NCBI GenBank assembly: GCA_963678705.1
Contig: OY783207.1
Span: forward strand, 2,170,001 to 2,234,000
Length of the DNA stretch: 64,000 nucleotides
Reading direction: 5' to 3'
Origin: Panorpa germanica
Taxonomy: Eukaryota; Arthropoda; Insecta; Mecoptera; Panorpidae
The translations under genes and the position numbers were made by a program. Positions 24,851 through 38,000 of the stretch are shown here, in pieces; the stretch's first letter is position 1; the number at the start of each line of letters is the position of its first letter. A model generated the notes under the pieces. It made no database searches and was not told the DNA's origin. It worked only from the letters and a program-made list of their open reading frames with translations.

Positions 24851-24935
24851 TCATACGCTCTTTATAGTAGAGGTTTCTTCCTGTATCGTACATAGTTTTC
24901 TTTATCATAGCTGTCGTATACCTGACAAACCCCAT

Positions 24936-26049
24936 CCGTTTTTAATCTCACAGATATTGTTTTCGCCCGCAACTCACCCCACTAACAAACCGCCCCTCTT
25001 TTGTTGCTTTCTTCTCATGACTTCACTTCCACCCCCTTTGGAACGGGGTGAACAGCAAGAAGTTAGTTGTTGCCTGTAAAAGACAGCACACGCTGTCACC
25101 CAGTCGACAGAGCCGCCATGCGGCCATGCCACGCTTTTAAACTATCAGTAATCGCGTTGTGAAAAGTTCAGAAAAATGTCTTAGGCTTTTTAAATTGTCA
25201 AAGAAAGTTTCCATTTTTTTTTTTTTTTTTTGTTTAAAGTTGTTTTATTTTTTTAATGATTTATGTTCTCTAATACATTTACAAAATGTTTTCAAAATTA
25301 ATGGATAAAACGAAGTGGAGTGGTTTTGTTTTGTTATGTTGTTGAAATGCTAATTGCAAGATATAAAAAAAAACGTTACATGAATAAAATAGGGAAGCTT
25401 AATTTTTACAAACTTTAAAATATAATTATATAACATTTTGTGTTTTAGAAAAGTTATATTTCCCTCTTAAATAAAAATATCATATATAATGTTTAATTAT
25501 AATTTATGTAGAAACTTCTTCAAGCTAAATCCGCTCTTCCTCCCTCTTGTAACCCCCTTCCTCGTCAGGAAACTTTCTTCTGCGAAAAATGAACAAATAA
25601 ATACGCAAATACAAACCATGGTATTATATATAATCCCACAAATATTATTAATAGGGGATGGGTTTGTATAAGTAACTGTCTTAAAATATCTCAAAAACGT
25701 CGCGAATATATTTTTAGAGGCCGCTCTCCATTTGTTTCTATTTGAAGACGAATATAATCGAACACAAATACCGAAAAACAATAGCCAACACGTTTTCGAA
25801 AATACGTTTCTTGTACTACTGCATGTATTGTTGTTAATAAAATCTAGGTGTGCACAGGTCCGCATAGCTTGCACAGAACGTGATAGATTTATGTTATGAA
25901 ACTTGGAAGAGAAGGGAAGCGTGAAGGGAGGCTTACGAAGCAATCATTACTGTTTTTAGTAGCATACCGAGGACTAATGGGATCGGTGCTCAATATTGGG
26001 TTCTTTTTTGTAGCTCCCATGCAAATTAATTTGTATATATATAGTCACA
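24936..26049. other. No gene seen
   Basis: A 148-codon minus-strand frame (25,497-25,943) is the longest here. It has no recognisable domain, no splice context and average composition, so I treat it as chance. Confidence 0.4.
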
Positions 26050-26450
26050 ATGGGCTTGTGAACCATGTCTTAATTTCTATAAAAGTGTACTATATATTGA
26101 TAAAGTTGGCTATCAGAACCTCAAATGTCTCGCTATATTTTAGCAGATATTAACAATTAAAATAGTTATTTTTTTACTGTAATTTCTAAAGACACTTTTA
26201 TAGAACAGAGATAGCATACTTAACACAGAACTTAAATATAACAAATAACTGACTTACCCTTAATAGTACAGACATCTTACGTCATAAATATGGCCGACAT
26301 CTCTAGCGCTAAACCTAGAATTCGAATTTTTAATTGCTATATCTCCGTCAACATTTAGATATTTATTAAAATAGACACGCCAATACACATTTATTGACAT
26401 CAATTTCAATCAGCAATTGAAAAATCGACCACTAAAAAATAAGTTTGTCT
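26050..26450. mobile_element. MITE family B, copy 2, internally deleted
   Basis: It matches both outer parts of copy 1 (TTAATTTCTATAAAAGTGTA on the left, TTGAAAAATCGACCACTAAA on the right) but lacks about 250 bases of the middle, and the right terminal GGACACAAGC is degraded. Confidence 0.7.
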
Positions 26451-28013
26451 TCACCCTTCTCTGAAAATGCCTTTACCTCACAAAATCATTGTATCTAGAC
26501 ATAATTAAACTTTGAATAACTAAATTTTCTAAACATAATTAAGTTTTTGGGGCCTATGTTACTTCAATCTAAAACTAATTTCATTGTTTATACGACAAAT
26601 ACAATGCGATTAATGCGATCTATATTTAGAGGACCTATGGACGATAATTTTATTACGGCACTATATCAGAGAAATATATAAATTCGTAAGTTTCTCAGCC
26701 CCTAAGACAATCAGCTAGGCAACAACCATCACAAGCTTTTAAGTTGATTGCTGTACCATTCAATTTTTTTTTTTTTTTTTGTAAAATGTTCTTCAGAATA
26801 TGAAACATATGCACTTTTCACGCTCTACGTATTTCAACATTTTTGAAAGCTTTATTATGCCATGTTTTGTTTTTCAACCATTTGCTCACGTTTATAGACA
26901 GGCTATATTCATACTGGTGTACACAAAGTACAACAATAGACTTCCCTGTCAGCTGTATGTGTGTGTGTGTGCCAGATGAGTATATGTATCGAATAATCCA
27001 TTATGCCTTTTTTTCTGTACATCTCTATATAAAAATGCTTTTAAAAGAATGAAAACAACTTGGCAGTAAAATGCAATTTATATGTGTCAGTATATGCACG
27101 GTTTATATACATTTTTTACATAGTCTAAAGTCTCATCATACTCGTATACAAAAAGCAACAACGAGCTGAAAAGTATACGTACCATGTAAGACTAGTCATG
27201 TTAAAATACTGACACGTAACCGTCCCATTAAGTTCAGATCTTGCAGAGAGAGAGTCAGTGATAAGTCGAGCTTTCTTAAAGCTCAACAGCTTGGAACCTG
27301 CTGCGATCCATCTCTGTCCTCACCGCCTATCACCCCCTACACCTTCCGACTCGTTCTCTTTATTTCTTTTTCCTTAACTCGCCTCACCTCCCCCCTCCCA
27401 CGCCAGTCTGTATACCACGTGACGCAACGTCACCGGGGAAATTCGCGCTAATGTGCTTCTTATTCTTTCCGTTGTACAGGTTTGTTTGAAGGAGTCCCGT
27501 TCCCGTTCCCGGTCCCGGTCCCGATTCCCAGACCTGGTTCCCCGCTAAAAGAAAAGGTGCTGGTTATAGGGCTGTTATAAATCACTCTCCTGGTAAATAA
27601 CTTGAAAAATATATGATATTTCAATAATCGAACGCAGAGTATACAAAATGAAATTGAAAAAATACATTGTCTGTAAAAGACACCGTAAAATATATATGTT
27701 ACGTAAATAAGAAGCATCTGTTGCATGTAGTGGTGGTTGACAAGGGGATGTGAAGGGGAGAGTGAATGGAAATCTTGTAAACAGTTTATAGAAATTGTGG
27801 TACGATAAATACATCTAGTAAATTGATGGAAAATTTTACAGTTTAATAAAAAAATTATAATTTGTTTATTGGTAAATCGAAGACAGCTGTGATTTAGTTG
27901 TTCTTTGCAAGGATTTATGATGTTTTATTAAAAATTTATTTCACAACTTAGAACTTTGTCATTTACTACCAAAACCAAAACAATTTTAAGTCATAAACTA
28001 TTATTACCTTTAC
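26451..28013. other. No gene seen; includes hexamer-like repeat
   Basis: A pyrimidine-rich, GC-richer segment at about 27,300-27,540 includes the short repeat at 27,494-27,530 built on CCCGTT/CCCGGT. The small frames at 27,460-27,814 overlap one another and read through this repeat. Nothing else is recognised. Confidence 0.4.
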
Positions 28014-28725
28014 ATAAATGATGAAAATGTCGTAATAGTAAAATACATGCTGTCTCAAAATTTTAGAGACCTAGGCTTCATAGTTTTCTTTTTATACATG
28101 ATTAAAAATAGTCATTTTCCATACAAATCATAATATTTAGCTAAATTTCAGCATATAATATAACTTTTAACTATAAAAAAATGGTGACACGGCTTTCAAA
28201 AACTAGGTGTATACAAAATAATCTTTTCTGTAAGTATTGCCAAAAGAAAATTATCAAAAGGATACCTATTTACGAAAATATTTAAATAAAACCAGTAAGA
28301 AACAGTAAGTGTAGGTTATAAGCCGGCAACGTTGCAAATGCCAATTTAAGCGGGAAATTCAAAATCGGAATAAATGTTATATAAAATATAACAATTTATT
28401 GGTCAAAGAACCAAATCACGCATGCGTCAACACACGTAAATTTGCAGCGTTGCAAAATTTATTATTCCTTTTTCAAAATATTTAATTTGTATTTAAATTG
28501 AATTTGTATAAATTTGATAATAATTATAGGTAATTTTTAATTTATTAAACTATTATATGCATAAAAAATCATTTTAACAAGCAAAAAGCAGTTTAATAGG
28601 GAATTGAAAAATTCATTTTCAAAGGTACAGTCCCAATATTTGCTCGTCCCTCATGTACTTCGTATTTTGCATTTCGTATTACCGAGAGATAAACTTTTTG
28701 CATTGACGGTACGTCCTGTACTTCC
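28014..28725. mobile_element. piggyBac-type MITE, copy 2, one end lost
   Basis: This is the reverse-orientation relative of 14,990-15,742. The right terminus ACGTCCTGTACTTCC is followed by TTAA (28,726-28,729). On the left the homology fades before the 15-bp end, and about 30 bases near that end are deleted. It is therefore an older, degraded copy. Confidence 0.75.
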
Positions 28726-28729
28726 TTAA

Positions 28730-29361
28730 GACGTAATTCTGTAATACATTGAATAATATAATATTACATGCACTCTGCTAATTTAAAAGTCTTACGGAAA
28801 ATATTGTTATTATTTCCACGCTTTTCTTTTTCGAAATCTAAAACATGTATTCGGCAAACTCTTTTTAACATGTACCAAGGAATCATTGATGATAAGCGGT
28901 TAATTCTTTTAACGTTCTATTTAATTGACTCTGCGCTAAATTTAATCAATATATATTTATTAGACGAAATGCAGTTCTCATATTAGAGGCTGAACACTGT
29001 ATCAACGGTACTAGCAATAGCAGTATGAAAACGATTGACTATAAATAAATAATAAAAATAAAGAATACTCGCGTTTTCACCTATATTCCACATGACATAA
29101 TATTTTCTGTCAAGCTTTGAACAATCATACTATTATACTGGTATATCCCATAAAAAAAACTTTTAAAAAAATAATAAAACTTTGTATGATGTTTTTTATT
29201 TATTTCATCAATCTCCACAAAATTTCATTATAACTCAGTTACTATTTTCAAATCCCCAGACATTTAAAGGTGGTCTCAGAAAAAGAATACGTACAAAAAA
29301 TATAACTTCTTCTCTGTGTGATTTTCTTTTTTTTTCTAAAAAAAAAAACTACAGTGCTTTT
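28730..29361. other. No gene seen
   Basis: AT-rich with short frames only. Confidence 0.4.
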
Positions 29362-29580
29362 TCATCTGCTAATTATTTCTGAAGTCTGCCGCCAGGTATG
29401 CTTAAAGTCATCCGTCAACTCAACAGGTGTGAGGCTCCCCACAGCCTCCGCCCCCGCTACAAGCTCCGCTTCAACAGCTTTATTGATACAGGAATACGTA
29501 CAGGGTTGTGCAGTGTTACGAGGGGATGAACAATTACGAATAATGTTTAACAAGATAAGGGAACGGGTGTAGAGTGATTG
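29362..29580 (-). other. GC-richer block, possibly a solo-LTR remnant
   Basis: On the minus strand this block holds a polyadenylation signal (ATCAATAAAG) followed by a GC-rich stretch and CACACCTGTTGAGTTGACGG, an arrangement reminiscent of the R-U5 part of an LTR. No TG...CA boundary or target-site duplication could be set. The frames on both strands here are overlapping and featureless. Confidence 0.2.
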
Positions 29581-29792
29581 TAATGAAAGGAAGGGTGGAA
29601 GCACATGTCGACGATATAAGAAAAAAAATGAAAATGAATAGAAATTTAATGAGATGTAATTTATATACAAGGTATTGGAATTGAATAGATCTAAGAAAAT
29701 AATGCAAAAATGTTTTTCAAAAGAATGTTTAATAAGTTCCTTGTTCAGCTTTCTTAGTCTTTATCTATATGGATATGGAACTAAATTTAAAT

Positions 29793-30486
29793 GGGGGGTA
29801 AAGTCAAAACGATAAGAAAAGCATACTTTCGATAATATTTTTTGACGACATAGTTAATATATAATTATTTCTATAATTACTGCATGATAAAATAATATTT
29901 AAAGAATACTTTGTGAGGTTTTCATAAATAAATATCAAGAAATGAGGCATTGACAGCGAATCTCCGCAGACGTCACAAAAAAAAGTAACATTGCGGTGTC
30001 ATCCATTACTCATCACTGGATTTTCTGAAATCGAAAAACCAAAATAATTTCATTAGTTGATAAGTTTCTGCAGGTAACGCTGTAGAGTTTTTTTTCTTTT
30101 ATTAATATGTAAATTTTTTACTGCTCTTAAAAGTCAAAATACCGATTTTTCATGAAAAAAATCTGAAACTTTGTTATTTTAAAATACGTTAAAATCATAA
30201 TTTTTTTTAAAAAAACTCGACAGCGTTATCTCGGCATTTATGTAAAGAAAGAGTGTACAAAATTTCGAAAGAATCGGTTCTGTAGATTTTGAGCTAGAGA
30301 GGGCACCGACTCTGAAAAAGCTAAGTGTGAGAAAACGCGTATAAGTTTCAAAGAAACACGAAAGCAGACAAGAGAGGTGAAAACTTAAACCTCTATATCT
30401 CCGACAGTTTTACTCCAATCGATTTTAAATTTTCACACAATAAACTTAATATGTTGTACATTAATAAAAATAAATTTTAAAAAATT
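29793..30486 (+). repeat. Interspersed repeat family A, copy 4
   Basis: A full-length-looking copy with the start GGTAAAGTCAAAACGATAA, arms near 30,072-30,092 and 30,211-30,231, and the end ATGTTGTACATTAATAAAAA plus an A-rich tail. Confidence 0.8.
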
Positions 30487-31003
30487 AAGAGAAAAAAAAG
30501 TTGAATTAATGAAAATTTATTGATAATATTTTTGGAAAATGCTACTTAGCATTAGCATATTCTATATGTTAAACTTTTTTCGTGGAATACCTTTAATCTT
30601 CTAGTAGATCTAAACGCAAACCATCTCACCTATAAATATGATGTAGTATTTACAGGGCACCCTGTATATATTCTTTATGGTCAATTCGAGATCTAGAGAA
30701 GTCACTGGTATAATTGATAACTAAATATTTCTTATCTTGCCAAGATTTAACCCAGTTTATACCCACAAAACATATTTGTATGTCTTTTAGTTCATCAACC
30801 ATGAACAAATTCCTTTTACGTAACATCATTTTGTGATTTATTTAATAGTTTTTCTAACAATAAATCTCCTTACTTTTTAAATGATCTTTTCAATGATTAA
30901 ACAATTTTCTCTTATATACAGAACATAGGTCAATCATGTTTCTTTATTTGCAGTACTCACACAAAACTAATTTGTGTTTAATTTAACAATTTTATTCGTG
31001 TAG

Positions 31004-31046
31004 GTCCATTACTCGCAAGCACTGTTGCTCCGTTATTGTCTGAGCT
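31004..31046 (+). other. Candidate 43-bp microexon
   Basis: TTTTATTCGTGTAG precedes and GTAAGTAAG follows, both good splice consensus sequences. Two frames are open; the phase-0 frame, which would follow the phase-0 end of the 17.4 kb candidate, encodes VHYSQALLLRYCLS, and the other PLLASTVAPLLSEL. I recognise neither. The composition differs from the flanks. Confidence 0.25.
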
Positions 31047-34000
31047 GTAAGTAAGTAATTCTATCAAAGCAATAATGATGCGATGTGCTACGATACCAAA
31101 AGAAATATTCTGTTCGTCGTGTGCTATTATAAAAAAACCGCTAAAATACTTAAGTAAAACTAAAACATGAACAAGTAGATGGAATTAATTCTAAATATAA
31201 ATATCGTTGGTGAAATGTAATTAAGTATAACACACCATGTACTTACTTCGCTTTGTCGGTTCTCCCGTGCAGGTTATTTGCATACGAATTATTTGAAAGT
31301 AAAATTTTAATATCAACATTAAAAATACACGAGTTGCACTACTTGTACATAATAAAGAATTACACGGTTTTTGCCGGCAAATTACGCTCGCGATACATCC
31401 CCCCTTCCCCACCCCCTCCAACTTCTCCCAACAACAGTAACACACGGAGTTTCATTTTATATTTGCTTTAAGTTTACTAATTTAATTACTGCGTTTTTAA
31501 ATATTATTTCATGAAATGAAAATTGACTTTTTACCGTGTGTGTTTTTCTGTAGTAACCACAGCGCAGACTGCAATGCATGCTGGGTACTTTTTATTGCAT
31601 TTAATTTTAATGTAAACTGTAAAAGAACTTTGTGATGTTGAAATAAATAAAGAACTAAATATATGATTAACTTTATGTGTAAAGAAATTATATTTCTTTA
31701 GTTGGTAGAAAGCTAGTTTGTCGGTAAAACAGTGACCATATACTCATGGACTTCATAGATGACGTTGTGAGAAATAACGGCCAACATAAATAATAAACTT
31801 TAAATGTTGTTTCTTTGCTTTCAGGTATGATTTAAGTTAAACAGTGTAATTATTATAATGTGTATGTAAATTACTAAAATTAAAGTCTTTGATTTCAGAG
31901 TGACACATAAGTTTGATTAAAAATTTAGATATTTTCTTATGTGTACAAGACTAAAAACTAAACTGATAGGTGTGAATGATACTTTTATCTGTATATAGAG
32001 TTACTCCATTATATATTTTTAAGCTTCTTTTCTATATTTATAAAGCAAGTTCTTGACATGTAAAATATCTTTGCAAAAAACTCTGCAACGAAGATTTAAC
32101 TAAAACTTTGCTAGAATTGGATACTCGAGTAAAGATAATAAATCCAATATGATATTAATAAATTGAATTCCGTTCTTTGTTTATAAGTTCGTCGCAGATT
32201 CCCATCAATATTATCAACAAGAAAAAGAAAACAAAATCAATCAGTCCAAAGTAATGTAGTATCGTATTCGTATCGTACTCGCAATCGTAATGTATTTTAT
32301 ATTATGATGGATCTGATTTATTCTCGCTCTCTAAATCTCTAGGGTCTTAACCTCACATTCTATTACACTTTATTTACTTTACTTTTCCTACTTCCCTTCC
32401 CTTCCCCCTTTTAACATCCCTTAGCGATGACAGAAAAATATCTGCACATTTTTACTAAAAGCCTATATTTGATTTAGATGGATTGTATTTTGGTGTAGTA
32501 TTTTTCCTTTTTCTTTATAGTGAAATATTGAAGAGAAAGCACCTGTTAACTAGATCACATCAAAATATTAACATTTAGAATGTGTGTGATGCTGTGCAAA
32601 TAGAGATAACACTGTTTTTAGATCAAGATCAAAAAAGGCTTTCATGATATTGTAATGTATTTATTTTACAAGTTTTATTTAAAAGACAACTTGTCAAGAT
32701 TGTATAATGAGTATACAAATTCGTAATAGGGTAGATTTGTTTTTCAAAATGTAATAAAATAGTTCACAAAACGTTGAACACTATATTTTTCTAGTCATGG
32801 TGCGTACACTGGGGCTTTGAGGGACCGTTGAGTGTTTGTTTTAGTTTTCTAAGCGTACAAAAAATCTAGATTACTTCTTGAAGTGTGTACTACATGGTCC
32901 AGAAGTTGCCAAAGTCCAAATTTTAAAATCGTTGTTAATAAAAATTGACAAATAGAAAAAACGGAATATTGTTAAAAAATTCGTAACTTTATAACAAACA
33001 AATATTAAGAAAAACGGTTGTAGACATTTTTACCTTGGAGTATAAGCTTTCGAAAGAATGTAGTGTCTTTGGCGTGAGCTCCAAAAAGTTGAATTATTTG
33101 AGCACCAGTGGGGAATATTTTACTGATGTTATTGTAGTAAAAAGAAGAACTAATAAGAAAAAATCTATATAAATAATCTAAGAAATAATATATTAAATTA
33201 CATAAAACATTTACTTTAACCATGAAAAAACTGTAAAACAACGAGAAAAGCAAAGAAAAGTGCATTTACTAACATTGGAAAATACTAACGTCGTTTTAAG
33301 CAAGTTTTACTGGCTCGCCTTTGCAAGTAAACTGCCAGATCCGGACGCTGCTGGAACCTTAACTCCCTACCACTACCTAGATTTTTTAGGGGGTATAGGT
33401 GAAGCGCGCTCTGTACTCTGAGAGAGAAATAGTAGTTTGAAATTTCAACTGTTCCTTAAAAGACCCAGTGTACACACGCAGGGTTAAATAAACCTTAAAT
33501 ACACCTAACTATCTTAATTTAAGAACATTTTTAACAGTGTATATATACATATATATTTATTTATAAGTATATAATAATAAAATGAAAAAATACAATCTCG
33601 TTTTCTGTAATATAGGTCCTATCTATTCCATGCTCATATGCTCATATAACCGGCCACTTCGAAACCAATACAAATAAAACTTTATACTGACCACAATCTC
33701 CAATATTACAGAATTCCCGAACAGACCCCTAACCCTTAGTTCGTAGGGGTGTGAGTCCGACAGGGTGTGTATGTAGAGAAGTGTGAGAAAGGGGTAGTCG
33801 TCGGGTGCGATAGTGGTTGTCGTCGTCGTAGCCGTCGGTTCGATCCCAACGCCAAAACAACTTCTACCAATTTTAACACATCTGTCCCATAAGGCATTGC
33901 TCTCTATAGAACACATTCAAGTTGGCCAGTTCTTGAGAAATAACAAAATAACTAAATAAAAGTTGCAAAGTCTTGAGGCGTTATCTGCCTCGCACACTCG

Positions 34001-35039
34001 TCCTCCCACACTCTCTTGTCCTTCTCCCACTCTCTCGTATTCCTATATAACTTGTATACGTATTGAAACTTCCAGACTGCTACAGAAAACAGAAAGTGTT
34101 AAAAACTGTACTTTGTTAACTTTATTTATATTATTATAATATATGGTATAAATATTCAATCATATAGATATATGTATCGTATATAAGATATAGATAAGAA
34201 GATTATTATATTATAAAAAACTAAATTTAAACTTCATGTCTGTCTGGCTTGAAAATAAAGCAAAAAATTATTTTTGAAATATTTTAATCTTATAAATATC
34301 TACAACTAAAAAACTGGAGCTTTTTAACATCTGCCATGTTTTATTTAGTATTAGACACTTCATTATAAAAATAAGTTACAAGTTAATATGATTCTTTGAT
34401 GGCGCATTGGCCAGAGAGCTGATAACTTGCAAGATATATACAGCTACTTAAGAAAAAACACTTCAAAAGACTCTTGATCGAATTAAAATTAAAACATTTC
34501 GATTATGACCCACGTCGCTGTAAAAGGGGCAAAGATATAATATAAATAAGTATAAATAATTTTTTCGACAAAGTGCTGTATTGATAAACATTGTGGCATT
34601 GTGGTGCTGTATTGATATTGTGGTAACTTAAATACATTCTACTAACGATAGTCGATGACGCAAGTAACTTGTTCCAGTGGAGAACGCACCCTGATTTGAC
34701 AGATGCCTATCTTCACAAGGCTGACGTCTTAAAAAATGAATTAAAAAATTATGTGGATCACTGAATATGCTTCAATTATTATCACATGTCGTTTACAACA
34801 ACAAAATTTATATTTAAATATAAAAACTATTTTATTATATAAAATATAATTATACTTTTATTATTGTTATGTAATTTACAACGTAATCTTCAACAAAATA
34901 CCTGACACTGTGCATAGTAATGTGCATAGTGGTATAGTAATTAAGTAATTTAAAGTAATAATTTTAACCTTATGTTAATTTTATGTATGTAATCATTTTT
35001 GGCAAAAAGGTTGAATAAGCTAAAGCCAAATAAAAATGT
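31047..35039. other. Long stretch without recognisable gene
   Basis: AT-rich with no supported coding region. At 33,800-33,850 the plus strand has GTGCGATAGTGGTTG followed by GGTTCGATCCC, resembling the A and B boxes of a tRNA-derived promoter, but the spacing is short and no cloverleaf can be drawn. The last part up to 35,039 should include the 3' UTR of the receptor gene that ends at 35,040 on the minus strand. Confidence 0.4.
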
Positions 35040-38000
35040 TCAAGGAAAACGATTATTTTCTTGGCTGGTCGTCGATTTATATGCACATTCCATAAGTGAA
35101 TTTCTTTGATTGTCTTCTTTATCAGATAATACGCTTTTAGCTTCCTTGATGCTTTCAACCATTGATAAATATTCATTATTTTGGGTGCAGTTCTTCCTGT
35201 ATATTCGCAACTTTTTACATAGTTTTGTGAACTGCTTTGGAATTTTGAACGTAGTTCCATTTGATTTCATGACTGAATTGTTTAATTCCTTTGTTAATTC
35301 GGAAAACCTTTAGGAAAATAAATTAAATTATACCATGGGTTATTACCCCGAAAAGATTTACTTTAGGGTGCAATAGTTACTTACTCAATATTTATAAAAT
35401 TACTTTTAATGGATGCTAGTTTGTATGCATATGGAAAATAGTGATCAAACGCTTCGCCTCCACTAATACAGAATTCTTGCTGCAGCTTTCCAATGTCCCC
35501 ATTAAACGTAACGCTGAATTCATAAAGAGCCTCACCACGTTTTGTTGGAATATAGAAAATGAAATCCGCTTCTGCAATTTTATGTTGTACCCATTGCGTT
35601 GCACTCAGAGATATCGATTCAAAATATCTTGAATCCCAAATATCATAAATCTAAAAAATAATAATCAATGATCAATAAATGTAAGCCCAATTGAATCAGT
35701 TGAATACTAATTTACCTCAAAGTTTCCCAAGTCATTAAGAAGCTTCGCAAATCTTTGGATAATATCTGGAATAGGTTCCTCACAATCTCGTGGGTACAGT
35801 AAAAATATTTGTCTTTTTCTTTTGATAAATAAATAAAATTCTGAGTGAAACCATTTCACGTAGATGACAAGACACAAAACGCATATGAAAAATACGGCGA
35901 TTGGTACTGTTACTTTATATAATGGAAATTTAGGTTCTTTTGTAATAAAGTAGTTAGATCGTTCGTTTGAGCTTTCTGGAAAATATTGACTAAGTTAAAA
36001 TGTTGTACAAATATTGTAGAATGTTTATAGAAATAATTATCCTACTTGATACCACCTCCCATCGACAATCTCTGTTTAATTTTCCCCATAAAGAAGTTCC
36101 TGAGCATGGTGTATCTGAGAAGGGCACATCCAGGGTAATTTTGTGTATTGAAAAGTTTGGAACGTTAAAAAGACAGTCTATTAGTTTTCCTTCCTAAATT
36201 ACATGCAAAGACATTCAATAAGAAAGAAACTACGATATTTTTCCATTTTATCTTTATTATTTTGTTGAAGTATGGAATGGAAGAGACAGAAAGAATTGCA
36301 ATATTTACGGGAAAAATGTAACTGGAAGAGATTCATGTTAGTCTCAATAAGAAAGAGTAAGAATCTAGAAACCCCGAAAAGCAAGACAATTATAATAAAT
36401 GCCACCTATTTACTTGACCTTGTATCTTCTTCCAGACTTGTACAGATATGCAGATGATTGTAGTTTAGATACTTACAAAATCAAACGTGCATTCTTCAGC
36501 AGGGTCATACGTTTGTAATCCGCAATTACCAGATATATTTACTATTTCCTAAAATTGTAAATACCAAACATATTATTTAGGCAAAATTTTAGTACACAAA
36601 TATATAGAAAGCTTACATTTTCTGAAAATCCAGTTTTGGAAGCAACTTTATGGCCGATATTCCATTTCACACAGTAACTCTTTAGTAATTTACTTGAGTT
36701 ATCAAATGTTTCATAATACATGGTGTTTTGTAGCAATAACATATCCAGCCGAGAATATTTCAAAAATATGTTTGTTGTGTTCCTAGAACATTAATTGTAC
36801 AAACAGAAAATTCCAAAAGTATTTAGGTCAACTATCAAATAATGCTAGTAGTAGTAAATGGAAGACTATCACTTGTGCATTGTGCTAACACACGTATAAA
36901 GGTAAGCACAGGTTCGCATGGCATACGGCAGCAAGAGAAAAAGTTACTATGGTTTTTTATGCCTATCTATGTATGCTTAACTTCAGAAGGTTGCTATCTA
37001 TTTTTAAAAACATGATCTATTTTTAGTGGTAATTCAGCTTGTAAAATAGTTTATAACATGACTTCATATTAACTGAACTGGTGCTTTGAAAGACACCTAA
37101 TATTGGCAATAAACGTGATCAATCCTTTTTCTTTGATCTCACGTCAAATTCCGTTGGATCCGGTCAGAATTTACTGGATTGGAAGCCCCATATTAGAAAC
37201 ACTTACATTAACAAATTTCTTTTAATGTAAGAAGTTGGCGCAGTTTTGCTAAGTTCTTCCTTTCTGTAAAGACTTTCTACCCAGAATGGGGCTGTATACA
37301 TTATAGGTCTGTCTCTCTTCACTATTTGGATTTGGTAGCATCCGGTGAAGATGAATAAGTATTCAGCTGTAATATTCTAGAAGAATAATAGAATTATATA
37401 TTGCGGTGAAACACAAGATAGAGAAGGAGAAGGAAAGGAAGAGAGGATATCAGGACGGACAATTGGAAAGAGGAGGAGGAATGTTGCCAGAAGCGTAATG
37501 GAATGGCGATCGAGGAGGCAGAGAGAAGAAGAGAAGGAGGCGCAAAGAATGGAAAAAATCGAGAAAAGCAATTACAATACAAGATATAAAAGGATTTTGA
37601 AAAGTTATATACCTCAGTACTTAATATAAAAATACATAAAAAACATAAGAAGGACAGCAAGGTTTAGATTGGGAAATGAGGAAAAAGGAAACAGATACTG
37701 GGAAAGTAGAGAGGAAAGAATGTGTAGAGTGTGCGGAACGGAGGACGAAACACTATTCAGCTGTAATATTCTAGAAGAATAAGAGAATTATATATTGCGG
37801 TGAAACACAAGATAGAGAAGGAGAAGGAATGAAAGAGAGGATATCAGGACGGACAATTGGAAAGAGGAGGAGGAATGTTGCCAGAAGCGTAATGGAATGG
37901 CGATCGAGGAGGCAGAGAGAAGAAGAGAAGGAGGCGCAAGTGTGGCAGAGGAGCTAAGGAGAAGGGATAAGGAGATACAGCAACAAGAAAAAATGGGAAA

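Noticed and set aside
25497..25943. 148-codon minus-strand open frame
   Set aside because: No domain, no splice context, ordinary composition.
27494..27530. Repeated CCCGTT/CCCGGT words as a coding repeat (Gly-Thr/Gly-Asn on the minus strand)
   Set aside because: A short simple-sequence repeat within small overlapping frames; no supporting gene structure.
36272..36457. Plus-strand frames across the receptor gene (also 35,110-35,313 and 35,441-35,632)
   Set aside because: They are antisense shadows of the minus-strand exons or introns of the SEFIR receptor.
37200..37360. An alternative exon 2 start at an AG beyond the LINE boundary
   Set aside because: The AG sites to the left of the LINE edge do not continue the phase from exon 1, so the acceptor inside the repeat edge was preferred.
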